32,482 nucleotides of DNA from CAYWRO01 sp964460345 (GCA_964460345.1 CAYWRO010000043.1:1-32482); one strand, 5' to 3'. Counted from the stretch's first letter, positions 15,637 to 26,088 are shown. Program-made: numbers and translations. The notes: generated from the sequence alone by a model not told the origin.

Positions 15637-17721
15637 ATGGCGATGGCGAGATTCGGCGGCGTGGCGACAGGGGCGGGCGTGCTGCTCGTCGTCGCGGCGC
15701 TGGCCATCGCGACTCTCTTCGGCGGCGGCGCTGCGGCGACGCCCGGCCCCGAGAAGGTCTTGCGGGTTCCGATGACGACCAGCGGGCCGGGGTCGCTCGA
15801 CCCGGTGCTGGGATCGACGACGTATGAGAATCGCACGGCCTCCTGCCTGTATGAGACGCTGCTGCAGTACAAGTATCTTGCGCGGCCGCTCGAGCTCGAA
15901 CCCCTGCTGCTGACGGAGATGCCCGACATCTCCGAGGACGGGCTGGTGTGGAGTTTCACACTACGAGAGGATGTGCACTTCCACGATGACCCCTGCTTCG
16001 AAGGGGGCAAAGGGCGCGCGCTGGTGGCCGAGGATGTGCTCTACTCCTGGAAGCGTCTGGCCGATCCGGAGTACAGCTACAAGAACTGGTGGCTGGTGGA
16101 TGGGCAGATCAAGGGCTTCAACGAGTACAAGACGCACCAGGCGCGGCGGCTGCAGGTCAAGGGGAACGCAGATGAGCTGGCCGAGCTCTCCGGACCCGAC
16201 GTTGTGGCCGCGCTGATCCAGATGGATGTGCGGCGCGCACAGAAGGCTCGGGAGCAGGATGAGGGGCGGAAGCTCACGCCTGAAGAACTGGGCGAGATCC
16301 ACGCCGAGGTCGAGAGTTCGTTCGCACCATGGCTGCGGGAGAAGCTGGAAGCGGAGTTTCACGAGCGATCCGAGAAAGACCTGCGAGCAGTTGAGTTTGA
16401 TTACGATGCGCCGGTCGAGGGCCTGCGGCTGACCGGAACGCACACGTTTGATGTCGAGTTAACCGCCCCGCTGCAGCAGTTCATCTGGAAGCTGGCGATG
16501 TTTCAGCTCTCGATAGTGCCGCGGGAGGCGGTGGAGGAGTACGGCGAGCGATTCAGCGGGCATCCCGTGGGGACGGGGCCTTTCATTTTGAAGGATGAGG
16601 ACGACTGGCGGCGCGGGTCCAGCATTCTGATGCACCGGAATCCGGACTACCGCGAGGCGTACTACCCGACCGAACATGACGAGGGTGACGAGGCGCTCGG
16701 CTTGCTCGAGCCGGCGGGGCGACGGATCCCGTTTGTAGACGCGGTGGAGTTCACGTTTTATGTGGAGAGCCAGCCGATGTGGCTGGAGTTCCGCGCCGGC
16801 AACGAGGACTTCACGACGCTGCCGCAGTCGGCCTTTGACGAGACGTTCAGCCGCCGCACGAAGGAGTTGCGCCGCTCGTGGGAGCGCAAGGGGGTCAAGG
16901 CGGTGAAGGTGCCGTTGCTGGACTTCATCTTCCGCTCCTTCAACATGGAAGATCCGCTGGTGGGGGGGTACACGGATGAGAAGCGTGCCCTGCGTCAGGC
17001 GATTAATCTTGCTCTGGACTGGGACGAGATGAACGAGACGTTCTACTTCGGGATGGCGATCCCTTATGACGGGCCGATCCCGCCGGGGTTGGATGGGCAT
17101 CCGAACAACGACAACCATCGAGCGCCCTTCTCCACGCGCGGCAAGAACCTTGCGCTGGCGCGGGAGAAGCTTCGCGAGGCCGGCTATACCGTGGGACCGG
17201 ACGGCCGGGCCACAGATGTGCCGACGATTGATCTCTACACGAGCGCCGGCGCGGAGAGCCAGCGAATCGTCGAACTGATGCAGCGAAACCTCGCGGAGGC
17301 CGGGATCGAACTGAACCCCCGCTACCTGAACTTCTCCGATCTCATGCAGGCCGTCGACAACCGTAAAGCCCAGTTCTTCAGCTTCGCATGGGGAAGCGAT
17401 TACCCGGACGCTGAGAACAACCTGGCGCTCTACTACAGCCCCAACGCCTCCCCCGGATCAAACCACTCGAACTACAACAATCCGGAATACGACCGCCTGT
17501 ATGAACTGATCCGCACGATGCCGGAGGGGACGGAGCGAACGCAGCTGTACGAGAAGATGCGTGACATGCTGATCAAGGATGCCCCCTTCTGCGGCTCACT
17601 TGCCCGGACGCGCGTCTACTTGATTCATCCCTGGGTCAAGTACTTCAAGCCGACCGAGGACTTTTTCACCTACTACAAGTACCTGGACGTTGACACGACC
17701 CATTCGGATCGCGGGCGCTAG
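15637..17721 (+). CDS. oppA: Oligopeptide ABC transporter, substrate-binding protein (enlarged)
   Basis: Extracytoplasmic solute-binding protein family 5 component that captures peptides (or another ligand of this family) for OppBC. It has 694 residues, against ~540 for typical OppA. Residues 1-35 form a signal or anchor (GAGVLLVVAALAIATLFGGG) without a lipobox Cys. Family motifs include PGSLDPVLGSTTYENRTAS, the LYETLLQY region, HPVGTGPFILK, ALRQAINLALDWDEM and LNFSDLMQAV. An extra, highly charged helical segment lies at ~180-250 (MDVRRAQKAREQDEGRKLTP and on), where ordinary homologues have a short loop. GGAGG stands 5 bases before ATG 15637; ATG 15643 is also possible. It is the first gene of oppABCDF, with 32 bases to oppB. 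Peptide specificity is not determinable. Confidence 0.9.
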   Translation: MAMARFGGVATGAGVLLVVAALAIATLFGGGAAATPGPEKVLRVPMTTSGPGSLDPVLGSTTYENRTASCLYETLLQYKYLARPLELEPLLLTEMPDISEDGLVWSFTLREDVHFHDDPCFEGGKGRALVAEDVLYSWKRLADPEYSYKNWWLVDGQIKGFNEYKTHQARRLQVKGNADELAELSGPDVVAALIQMDVRRAQKAREQDEGRKLTPEELGEIHAEVESSFAPWLREKLEAEFHERSEKDLRAVEFDYDAPVEGLRLTGTHTFDVELTAPLQQFIWKLAMFQLSIVPREAVEEYGERFSGHPVGTGPFILKDEDDWRRGSSILMHRNPDYREAYYPTEHDEGDEALGLLEPAGRRIPFVDAVEFTFYVESQPMWLEFRAGNEDFTTLPQSAFDETFSRRTKELRRSWERKGVKAVKVPLLDFIFRSFNMEDPLVGGYTDEKRALRQAINLALDWDEMNETFYFGMAIPYDGPIPPGLDGHPNNDNHRAPFSTRGKNLALAREKLREAGYTVGPDGRATDVPTIDLYTSAGAESQRIVELMQRNLAEAGIELNPRYLNFSDLMQAVDNRKAQFFSFAWGSDYPDAENNLALYYSPNASPGSNHSNYNNPEYDRLYELIRTMPEGTERTQLYEKMRDMLIKDAPFCGSLARTRVYLIHPWVKYFKPTEDFFTYYKYLDVDTTHSDRGR

Positions 17722-17753
17722 GGTCAACCCGAAGCACGCAGGAGTGTCGCCCC

Positions 17754-18740
17754 ATGTGGGCCTTCATCGTTCGAAAGCTCATCTACAACATTCCCGTCTA
17801 CCTCAGCATCATCCTGCTGATGATGGGTCTGTTGCGCGTCCGTGATCCGGTCTACTCCTACCTCGGCAAGAACGCCACGGAGGAGCAGATGGAAGCGCTG
17901 CGTCACAACATGGGGCTGGATGAGCCGTTCTTCGTGCAGTATGCACGCTTCATGGGGCGGGTGGTCACGTTCGACTTCTCCGAATACTCCTGGAGCCAGA
18001 AGGGCCGCACCGTTGGCGACATCATCATTGATGCCATTCCGCCGAGCCTGTCTATCACCGTGCCCACGGTCGCGGCCTCCGCATTCATCGCCATCGTGAT
18101 CTCTCTGATCTCGGCGTACTTCCGAGGCCGCTCGCTGGACCGCACGCTCGTCATGCTCGCGGTGCTCGGGATGAGCGTGAGCTACCTCGTGTACATCATC
18201 TTCGGACAGTTCTTCGGCGCCTTCTGGCCGAACCTGGATGACAGCGCCGTGGGCACGCCCTTTGCCATCACCGGGTATGAACCGTGGGTGCCGTTCCTGA
18301 GCGAGGGGGCCACGCCGTGGAATTGGGTGAGATACTGCATGCTCCCCGTCATCATCGGTGTTGTCGTCGCGCTCGGATATGACACGCGTTTCTACCGCGC
18401 CGTGATGGTTGAGGAAACCAACCGGGACTACATCGTGACTGCCATGGCCAAGGGGGCGACGAAGCCGAAGATCATCTTCGTCCACATGCTCAAGAACGCC
18501 ATGATCCCCATCATTACGCGGATCATGTCGACGCTTCCCTTCCTCATCACCGGCTCCATCCTGCTGGAGATGTTCTTCAAGATCCCGGGAATGGGCTTCG
18601 AACTGATCAACGCGATCAACGCCAACGACTTCCCGGTCATTCAGGCCTTCGTGGCCGTGCTCGCGGCCATCTTCATCCTCACCATCATCCTGACCGATGT
18701 GGCGTACGCCCTGGTCGACCCGAGGGTGCGCCTGTCATGA
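17754..18740 (+). CDS. oppB: Oligopeptide ABC transporter permease, OppB type
   Basis: Inner-membrane permease subunit of 328 residues with six predicted helices. It begins MWAFIVRKLIYNIPVYLSII, the usual OppB/DppB amphipathic start. The conserved EAA cytoplasmic loop that contacts the ATPases reads DYIVTAMAKGATKPKIIFVH, followed by LKNAMIPIITR. The end, LTDVAYALVDPRVRLS, is the standard C-terminus (Y-DPR-). The loop after the first helix is the normal ~70 residues (NMGLDEPFFVQYARFMG). AGGAG lies 9 bases before the ATG. The stop overlaps oppC (ATGA), indicating coupled translation. With OppC it forms the channel for the OppA ligand. Confidence 0.94.
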   Translation: MWAFIVRKLIYNIPVYLSIILLMMGLLRVRDPVYSYLGKNATEEQMEALRHNMGLDEPFFVQYARFMGRVVTFDFSEYSWSQKGRTVGDIIIDAIPPSLSITVPTVAASAFIAIVISLISAYFRGRSLDRTLVMLAVLGMSVSYLVYIIFGQFFGAFWPNLDDSAVGTPFAITGYEPWVPFLSEGATPWNWVRYCMLPVIIGVVVALGYDTRFYRAVMVEETNRDYIVTAMAKGATKPKIIFVHMLKNAMIPIITRIMSTLPFLITGSILLEMFFKIPGMGFELINAINANDFPVIQAFVAVLAAIFILTIILTDVAYALVDPRVRLS

Positions 18741-20088
18741 TGCGACGACTTCTGCAATCGCGTGGCTGGCGCAAGTTCCGGCGCAATCGGATGGCCATGG
18801 CAGCATCCGTCGTGATCGGCGCGTACCTCGCCATCGCACTGCTGCTGATGCCCCCGTTCCGCGTCCTGACGCTCAGTGATGCCCAGGAACGCGTCCTGCC
18901 GCGGAGCACACGCTGGTTCCTCGAAGAGCCGGACCAGGAAGACCGGTTCAACGCGCTCAACTGGTACGTCAAGCACCACCTGAATGAGGCTTTCGGCGCT
19001 CCCGGGGGCATCACCGCGGCAGAGCACCCGGAGCGAACGCTGGAGTCGCTCGCCCTCGCGGAGCGGCGGGTCGTGGATCTGCCGCTGGATGAAATCCAGC
19101 ATCGCTGGGAGCAACTCGCCGCGGCGTACGCGGAACTGGACAAGCTCTGGCTCGAACGGACGGACCCGTTTTACGAGGTGGAGGACCAGAAAGTCCTGCT
19201 CAGGGACCTTGTATCCAAAGGAGCCGACCGCGAGGAGATCGCTGCGGCGCGACAGAGGCTGGAGAGCCTGGTGCAGTCGTTCCAGCCGATCAGTGCGGGC
19301 GTCGAGGAGGCTCTTCAGGAGACCGAGGCGGCCCTGGAGGCGCTGATGCCCATCCCGGAGGGGTGGGCGGGAGCAAAGTACGCGTTCCGCACATTTCTGG
19401 GCAGCGATGAATCCGGCCGTTCCACCGCGGTGCGAGCGTTTTACTCGATCAAGGTGGCGTTTCAGGTCGGCGCGGTGGCCGCGGTGATCGCGGTGTTGAT
19501 CGGGACGCTGCTGGGGGCGGCCGCGGGGTTCTTCGGCGGCTGGGTGGATCACATCGTCATGTGGATGGTCTCAACGCTCTCCAGCGTGCCGTATATCGTG
19601 CTGTTGGCGGTGCTGGCGTACATCTTCCGCGGGAGCATTTTCGACAATGAGCAGCAGCCGGCACTGGCCCTCGTGCCGCTGTACGTCGCGTTTTCACTGA
19701 CGTTCTGGATCAGCACCTGCCGCGTCATCCGCGGCGAGGTGATGAAGATCAAGGAACTGGAGTACGTCCAGGCAGCGACCGCGATTGGCTTTGGCCGCTT
19801 CTACATCATGCTCAAGCATGTCGTGCCGAACACAGCCCATCTGATGTTCATCAACTTCTCGCTCATCTTCATCGGGGCCATCAAGAGCGAGGTGATCCTC
19901 TCGTTCCTGGGGCTCGGCGTAAAGGGGCAGCCCTCCTGGGGCCTGATGATCTCGCTGAGTCGTGAGGACGTACAACAGTTCATGTTCTGGACCGTCCTGT
20001 CACCGACCATCCTGATGTTCGGGCTAGTCCTTGCCTTCAACATCGTCTCCGATGCGCTGCAGGACGCCTTTGACCCGAAGCACGTCTC

Positions 20089-20092
<4 letters not shown>
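18737..20092 (+). CDS. oppC: Oligopeptide ABC transporter permease, OppC type, with large periplasmic insertion
   Basis: Second permease of the opp system. It has 451 residues where OppC is usually ~300. The N-terminus (WRKFRRNRMAMAASVVIGAY) and the core from residue 221 (LGSDESGRSTAVRAFYSIKV, then helices, the EAA loop YVQAATAIGFGRFYIMLKHV, and SFLGLGVKGQPSWG) are standard. Between the first helix and the LGSDESGRS block lies an extra ~130-150-residue segment (~45-215). It is rich in Glu, Gln, Leu and Arg and probably helical or coiled-coil (IQHRWEQLAAAYAELDKLWL, AARQRLESLVQSF, EEALQETEAALEAL), and should project outside the membrane. It overlaps oppB and oppD by 4 bases each. Two adjacent ATGs begin it. 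Confidence 0.92.
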
Positions 20093-21242
<1,150 letters not shown>

Positions 21243-21252
<10 letters not shown>

Positions 21253-22208
21253 TCGAAGTGAAGGGTCTCGTCAAGCACTTCCCCGTCCGTGGCGGCATTC
21301 TGAATCGCGTCACCGGCCGGGTGCACGCAGTCAACGGCGTGTCATTCGCCGTGGAGAAGGGTGAAACACTCGGGATCGTCGGTGAGTCCGGCTGCGGGAA
21401 GAGCACGCTCGGGAAAACACTTATCCGTCTGCTGGAGCCGACGGCGGGTGAGATCCGCTACGACGGCACCAATCTTGCGGAACTCGGCCACGCCGAGATG
21501 ATGCCATTTCGCCGGAAGATGCAGATCATCTTCCAGGACCCGTATTCGTCGCTCAACCCGCGACTCACCGTGCGTGCTCTGCTTAAGGAAGCAATCGAGT
21601 TTCATGGCGTGGTCGAGCCGGCGGCGATGGAGGAGTACATTGATCAGGTGATCGCCACGGTGGGACTCCGTCCGGACGCCAAGGACAAGTTCCCACACGA
21701 GTTCTCCGGCGGCCAACGCCAGCGGATCGGTATCGCCCGTGCGCTGGCCCTCAAGCCGGCCTTCATCGTCGCCGATGAGCCCGTCTCCGCCCTGGACGTC
21801 TCCATCCAGGCGCAGGTCCTGAACCTGATGACCGACCTGAAGAGCCAGCTCGGCCTCACCATGGTCTTCATCAGCCACGATCTCAAGGTGGTCGAGCATT
21901 TCTGCGATCGCGTGCTGGTCATGTACCTCGGCTATGTCGTCGAGAGCCTCTCCTGTTACGAACTCGACAAGGCCGAACACCCCTACACCAAGGCCCTGCT
22001 CGGCGCCAACCCCATCGATGACCCGGACGACCGCCGCCCGCTGACAGTGCTCAAAGGGGACGTCCCCAGCCCCTTCAACCCTCCACAGGGTTGCCCCTTC
22101 GCTGGCCGCTGCCCGCACGTGATGGACAAGTGCCGCCGCGAGATGCCGCCGCTCGTCGACAGGCCGGGCGGAACGGACCGCCAGGTTGCCTGCTGGGCGG
22201 TCGAGTAG
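21243..22208 (+). CDS. oppF: Oligopeptide ABC transporter ATP-binding protein, OppF type
   Basis: Second ATPase subunit, 321 residues, forming a heterodimer with OppD. Walker A is GESGCGKST (47-55), the Q-loop is IFQDPYSSLNPR, the signature is FSGGQRQRIGIARAL (154-168), Walker B is FIVADEP (174-180), and the D-loop is SALD. The H-loop is in MVFISHDLKVVEHFCDRVLV. The C-terminal region has the family cysteines in GCPFAGRCPHVMDKC. The ribosome binding site (GGGGAGGACCAGGA) lies within the end of oppD, consistent with coupled translation. It is the last gene of the operon; about 200 bases without a recognisable terminator separate it from tRNA-Val. Confidence 0.95.
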
Positions 22209-22414
22209 CCCGGCCTTCCCTGCCTCCCTGAGCCTTCGTGGCTGTCCCGGCCACCGATCCGGCACGCCCCTCGTCGCCCTCCCGCCTGGCCACCCGCCGG
22301 CATTGCGATCCGTGTAGTCACCTCGCCCGAGCAAGAGATACGGCGTGACAACGCCGCCCGCCAGACCTATCCTTCCGCCCGGCACCACAACCCCATCGGG
22401 GCCGGTACTTGCCC

Positions 22415-22488
22415 GGGCGCATAGCTCAGTTGGCTAGAGCGCTGCCGTCACATGGCAGAGGTCACAGGTTCGAGTCCTGTTGCGCCCA
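22415..22488 (+). tRNA. tRNA-Val (anticodon CAC)
   Basis: A 74-base cloverleaf. Acceptor stem is GGGCGCA / TGCGCCC with discriminator A, the D arm is GCTC...GAGC, and the anticodon stem is CTGCC / GGCAG with loop GTCACAT (anticodon CAC, reading GUG). The T arm is ACAGG TTCGAGT CCTGT. CCA is not encoded. Loop position 32 is G rather than the usual pyrimidine. It is isolated between oppF and guaA. Confidence 0.95.
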
Positions 22489-22541
22489 TTTCCCCGCATT
22501 GCATGCTACCTCGCAATTTCGCGTCCTTTCGCCTAAGACCT

Positions 22542-22569
22542 GCAAGACAGGGGGTTCAGCGAGTCTTGC
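22542..22569. repeat. Inverted repeat between tRNA-Val and guaA
   Basis: GCAAGAC / GTCTTGC, 7 perfect pairs with a 14-base loop, in the 179-base gap after the tRNA. It lies downstream of both the tRNA (+) and guaA (-) and could end either transcript, but it has no T run on either side. Nothing else was seen in this gap. Confidence 0.3.
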
Positions 22570-22667
22570 GATTTGATGCGGATGGCTGCTGCGCCGCTTG
22601 CAAGATCCAAGTGAGCATTCGAGGGCCACGTGGTGCCGAGCCGCTCGCTTGCGTCGCGCCGACTGTC

Positions 22668-24314
22668 TCACTCCCACTCGATCGTCGCCGGTGGCTTGCT
22701 GGAGATGTCGTAAACCACCCGGTTGACGCCGCGGACTTCGTTGATGATGCGGTTGGAGATTTGCGCGAGGATCGCGTAGGGGATCTTGGCCCAGTCGGCG
22801 GTCATGAAGTCCTGTGTTTCCACGGCGCGGAGGGCGATGGTTTGCTCGTAGGTGCGGGTGTCGCCCATGACGCCGACCGATTGGACTGGCAGGAGGACGG
22901 CGAACACTTGGGAGAGGGATCGATAGAGATTTGCGGCGACGATCTCTTCCAGCAGAATCTCGTCGGCCTCCCGCACGAGATCGAGCTTCTCCTTTGTCAC
23001 TTCGCCGAGCACGCGCACGGCCAGTCCGGGCCCCGGGAAGGGGTGCCGCCAGACGATTTGATCGGGCAGGCCGAGGACTTCGCCAAGTTTGCGGACCTCG
23101 TCTTTAAAGAGGTCACGCAGGGGCTCGAGGATTTTGAACCCGTGCTTCTCCGGAAGTCCGCCGACGTTGTGGTGGAGCTTGATGTTGGCGCTTTGCCCCG
23201 CGTGGCCGTGGCCCGATTCGATCACATCCGGATACAGCGTTCCCTGCGCGAGGAACGCGGCTCCCTTGCCGTGCGGCAACGCCGCCGCGGCGGCCTCGAA
23301 CTCGCGCACGAAGCGGTGGCCGATCCGCCGGCGCTTCTCCTGCGGGTCCGTCACGCCCTTGAGGTCTGCCAGAAAGCGATCCGCGGCATCGATGACGGTC
23401 AGGTCGATGTCGAAATGATCGCGGAAGGTCGTCTCGACGAGATCACGTTCGGCCTTGCGCAAGAGGCCGGTGTCGATGAAGATGCAGTGAAGCCGGTCAC
23501 CGATCGCCTTGTGCAGCAACGCAGCACACACGGCGGAGTCGACGCCGCCTGATAGCCCGCAGATGACGTGTTCTCCTCCCTCGCCGTTCTCGTCTGCTCC
23601 AGTGATCTCGCGCACACGCGCGACGGCGTGATCTAGGAACCCTGTCATTTTCCACGAGCCTGTGCACCCGCAGATCTCGTACAGAAAATTCTGCAGGATG
23701 TCGACGCCGTGCGGGGTATGGGTGACCTCGGGGTGGAACTGGACGCCATAGAACGGCGCCGTCTGAGATGAAGTGGAAGCCTGTGCAGTCTCGCGAATCC
23801 TGACCGCCGCGTATGGGCACGTCGGAGTCGTTGCCAGGACGTCCACCGTCGCTGCCAGATCGTCGAAGCCGGAGACCTGATCGCCGTGGCTCATCCAGAC
23901 GGTGGTCTTCTCAGGAATAGCCGCGAGCAGATCGGAGCGGTCGTCGATGTGCAGGGCGGCACGGCCGAACTCGCGTCGCTCCGCGCGCTCGACGGTCGCC
24001 CCCATGAGGCGGCAGGCAAGCTGCATCCCGTAGCAGATTCCCAGCACCGGGATGCCAAGGTTCAGGACGCCCGAATCCATCGACGGCGCGCCGGGCTCAT
24101 ACACGCTTGCGGGCCCTCCGGAGAGGATGATCCCTTTGGGTTTCAGCGCGGCGAGCTCCGCGGGGGTTATGGCAGGAGAGACAAGGTGCGAATAGGCGCC
24201 GGCTTCGCGCACACGACGTGCGATAAGCTGGGCGGTTTGGGAGCCAAAATCCACGATGACGATGACTTCATCGTGCGGAAGGGTCGAGGGCGGCGAGGGG
24301 GGGGCTTGTGTCAT
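22668..24314 (-). CDS. guaA: GMP synthase (glutamine-hydrolysing)
   Basis: Cytoplasmic enzyme that aminates XMP to GMP using glutamine and ATP. It is complete at 548 residues. The class I glutamine amidotransferase domain (~16-215) has the nucleophile Cys94 in GICYGMQ and the partners His194 and Glu196 in FHPEV. The ATP pyrophosphatase domain has the PP-loop SGGVDS (255-260). The C-terminal dimerisation domain includes RHPFPGPGLAVRV, the YEQTIALRAVET region, and the standard end DISSKPPATIEWE. ATG 24314 is used because an upstream in-frame ATG (24395) adds 27 non-conserved residues; about 15 non-conserved residues still precede the amidotransferase domain. Monocistronic, diverging from the HEAT lipoprotein gene. 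Confidence 0.97.
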   Translation of the reverse strand: MTQAPPSPPSTLPHDEVIVIVDFGSQTAQLIARRVREAGAYSHLVSPAITPAELAALKPKGIILSGGPASVYEPGAPSMDSGVLNLGIPVLGICYGMQLACRLMGATVERAERREFGRAALHIDDRSDLLAAIPEKTTVWMSHGDQVSGFDDLAATVDVLATTPTCPYAAVRIRETAQASTSSQTAPFYGVQFHPEVTHTPHGVDILQNFLYEICGCTGSWKMTGFLDHAVARVREITGADENGEGGEHVICGLSGGVDSAVCAALLHKAIGDRLHCIFIDTGLLRKAERDLVETTFRDHFDIDLTVIDAADRFLADLKGVTDPQEKRRRIGHRFVREFEAAAAALPHGKGAAFLAQGTLYPDVIESGHGHAGQSANIKLHHNVGGLPEKHGFKILEPLRDLFKDEVRKLGEVLGLPDQIVWRHPFPGPGLAVRVLGEVTKEKLDLVREADEILLEEIVAANLYRSLSQVFAVLLPVQSVGVMGDTRTYEQTIALRAVETQDFMTADWAKIPYAILAQISNRIINEVRGVNRVVYDISSKPPATIEWE

Positions 24315-24590
24315 TCGTGAAACACTGGCTGGGGAGAAAGGAGGGGTGGGGCAGGAAAGCCGGTGGGAGCGGGAGAGCTCAGGGCCGGCCGGCAAGGCGG
24401 GGGTGGGAAGCGGATGGACGGGGCAGATAGCCGAGCGGAGGGGGACGCGGCGGTCAAGTGTTGGGGCTGGAAAGACAGATACTATGACTCAGTGATGCGA
24501 TCCTCACGGAAAAAGGGATGTTGGCAGGGGGCCAAGGGAGGGGGCGGAAGCCGTCCCGGTCGGGGGCGTTCGGGGGACCTGGGCCGCCAG

Positions 24591-25046
24591 GTGGCACGGA
24601 AGGTGGGGGGCGCGAGCGTCGTCATCCTGGCGGCGGGGCTCGTCGGGTGCGCAGACCCGGACAAAAACGTCAGCTTCGCCGCCGCGGATCCAGCATCCAG
24701 GATTCGGGCGATCCAGGCGGCCGGGCAGGCCGAGGACCCGGCCGCAATCCCGGACCTGATTGAGACGCTCGACAGCGACGACCCGATGCAGCGGATGCTG
24801 GCCATTCGCATGCTGGAAAGGATGACCGGCCAGACGCTCGGCTACGACCACGCCGCGCCCTTCTGGGAGCGGAACAAAGCCGTGGAACGATGGGTGGCGT
24901 GGGCGCATGAAGAAGGTTTGGCCCCGCGGCCGCGATCGGCCGATGAATCGGAAGCGGCTCCGGTTCGGGAAGGCGGGACTGAAGAGACAGAGGCAGGAGC
25001 CGGAGGTGGGGGGGCGGCTGGCAGTATCCGCACGAACGGCACATGA
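24591..25046 (+). CDS. Small HEAT-repeat lipoprotein
   Basis: A short envelope protein. From GTG 24591 it reads MARKVGGASVVILAAGLVGC, an ideal lipoprotein signal with lipobox LVGC, so the mature chain would start at Cys20 and be lipid-anchored. ATG 24495 is in frame but would put 32 extra Gly/Arg-rich residues before the signal. The mature part has one or two HEAT-like helical pairs (IRAIQAAGQAEDPAAIPDLI, then ETLDSDDPMQRMLAIRMLER) and ends in a WERNKAVERWVAWAHEEG block and a Glu/Gly-rich tail. HEAT repeats usually bind proteins. The stop overlaps the kinase gene (ATGA), so it is translated together with the RsbW/STAS pair and may sense the envelope for it; that link is inference. Confidence 0.75.
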   Translation: MARKVGGASVVILAAGLVGCADPDKNVSFAAADPASRIRAIQAAGQAEDPAAIPDLIETLDSDDPMQRMLAIRMLERMTGQTLGYDHAAPFWERNKAVERWVAWAHEEGLAPRPRSADESEAAPVREGGTEETEAGAGGGGAAGSIRTNGT

Positions 25047-25693
25047 CCGAGACCCCGCACATCCGGCTGGAACTTCGCTCCAACCCGCTCTACCTGAGCG
25101 GGGCGCGGGAACTGGTGGGCGCCGTGGCGAGGCGGCTCTGCTTCTCGGACGAAGCCTGCGGCCAGATTTCGCTGGCAGTCGATGAAGCCTTGTGCAACAT
25201 CATTCGCCACGGATATGAACGCCGCGCTGATAAGCCGATCTGGATCAGCATTACCCCGATCGGGGGCGTGGAAGTCCCCGCCGTTCCTGGCAGTGAGCCT
25301 GCGGGAAAGCCAGAGTCGGCGTGCGCCTGCGGAGGGCCGACAAGCGCGATCCGGATTGTCATCGAAGACGAAGCGCGGCAGGTCGACCCGGAGGCGATCC
25401 GGAGCCGCGACCTCGACCAGGTGCGGCCCGGCGGGCTGGGAGTCCACATCATCCGGTCGGTGATGGATGAGGTCACCTACGAGCGGCGGACGGATGCCGG
25501 CGGATTGGGCATGCGCCTGACGATGGTCAAGCGCCGAACGCCTGACGCGGGCGGCCTACGCGGGGGGACGAATCAGCAGGCCTTGGCGGCAGCAGGCAAC
25601 GGCAACGCAGCGGCCGCAGGCGGGTGTGAGGGTGCAACGGATTCCGGCGCGGCCGGTCTGGGCGGCGGCGGCGGACCGATGGGAGAGACATGA
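25043..25693 (+). CDS. RsbW/SpoIIAB-like serine kinase (HATPase) of a partner-switching module
   Basis: GHKL-fold ATPase of the anti-sigma/serine kinase family, which binds a sigma factor or other target and phosphorylates a STAS antagonist. It has 216 residues. The N box ISLAVDEALCNIIRHGYE has Glu48 and Asn52, the G1 region is IVIEDEARQVDP (106-115), and the G2 loop is GGLGVHIIRSVMD (130-142). A ~30-residue insertion (72-101) with two closely spaced Cys (CAC) sits between the N box and G1. After residue 166 a Gly/Ala-rich low-complexity tail of ~50 residues follows. It overlaps the lipoprotein gene upstream and the STAS gene downstream by 4 bases each. Whether it controls the window's ECF factor is unlikely, as RsbW proteins normally target group 3 sigma factors. 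Confidence 0.88.
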   Translation: MTETPHIRLELRSNPLYLSGARELVGAVARRLCFSDEACGQISLAVDEALCNIIRHGYERRADKPIWISITPIGGVEVPAVPGSEPAGKPESACACGGPTSAIRIVIEDEARQVDPEAIRSRDLDQVRPGGLGVHIIRSVMDEVTYERRTDAGGLGMRLTMVKRRTPDAGGLRGGTNQQALAAAGNGNAAAAGGCEGATDSGAAGLGGGGGPMGET

Positions 25694-26043
25694 TGGCCGA
25701 AGGTGTGAGCGACGTTGACGTCAGGACCGAGCGGCGTGACGATGCAGTTATCGTGGCGCCCCACGGCGACATCGACCTGACGGCTTCGCCGTCCCTGCGG
25801 CACGAACTCAAGCGGGTGCAGGCGGAGAAGCCGCAGCGCCTCGTCGTCGATCTGTCGCAGGTCTCCTACATGGATTCGAGCGGCGTCGCCACGCTGGTGG
25901 AGGCGATGCAGACCGCGCGGCGCGATCGCTCCCGGATGGTCCTGTGCGCCATGCAGGACCGGGTGCGATCCATCTTCGAGATCGCCAAGCTCGATACGGT
26001 CTTTACGATCACCTCCACCATCGACGATGCCCTGAGCGTCTGA
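25690..26043 (+). CDS. STAS-domain anti-sigma factor antagonist (RsbV/SpoIIAA-like)
   Basis: 117-residue single-domain STAS protein. The core strand VIVAPHGDIDLTASPSLRHE (20-39) and the phosphorylation loop YMDSSGVATLVEA (60-72) are intact; Ser63/Ser64 is the usual site that the kinase modifies. Unphosphorylated antagonist would bind the RsbW-like kinase and release its target. The gene overlaps the kinase gene (ATGATGG) and precedes an MlaE-type permease by 45 bases. STAS proteins also serve as MlaB subunits of lipid transporters, so it might act in either system; the tight overlap with the kinase favours partner switching. Confidence 0.9.
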   Translation: MMAEGVSDVDVRTERRDDAVIVAPHGDIDLTASPSLRHELKRVQAEKPQRLVVDLSQVSYMDSSGVATLVEAMQTARRDRSRMVLCAMQDRVRSIFEIAKLDTVFTITSTIDDALSV

Positions 26044-26088
26044 CGCCTCCGAGCGTGCAACGCCTGAGTCGCCGCCGCGGGACGCTTC

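Noticed and set aside
21342..22388. 348-codon minus-strand open frame
   Set aside because: Antisense to oppF, whose ABC motifs are complete; no domain features of its own.
22209..22414. Search for a terminator or attachment site next to tRNA-Val
   Set aside because: No hairpin with a T run, no direct repeat of the tRNA 3' end and no integrase nearby.
22452..23552. 366-codon plus-strand open frame starting MAEVTGSSPV
   Set aside because: Its start lies inside tRNA-Val and the rest is antisense to guaA. This N-terminus is a common false translation of tRNA genes.
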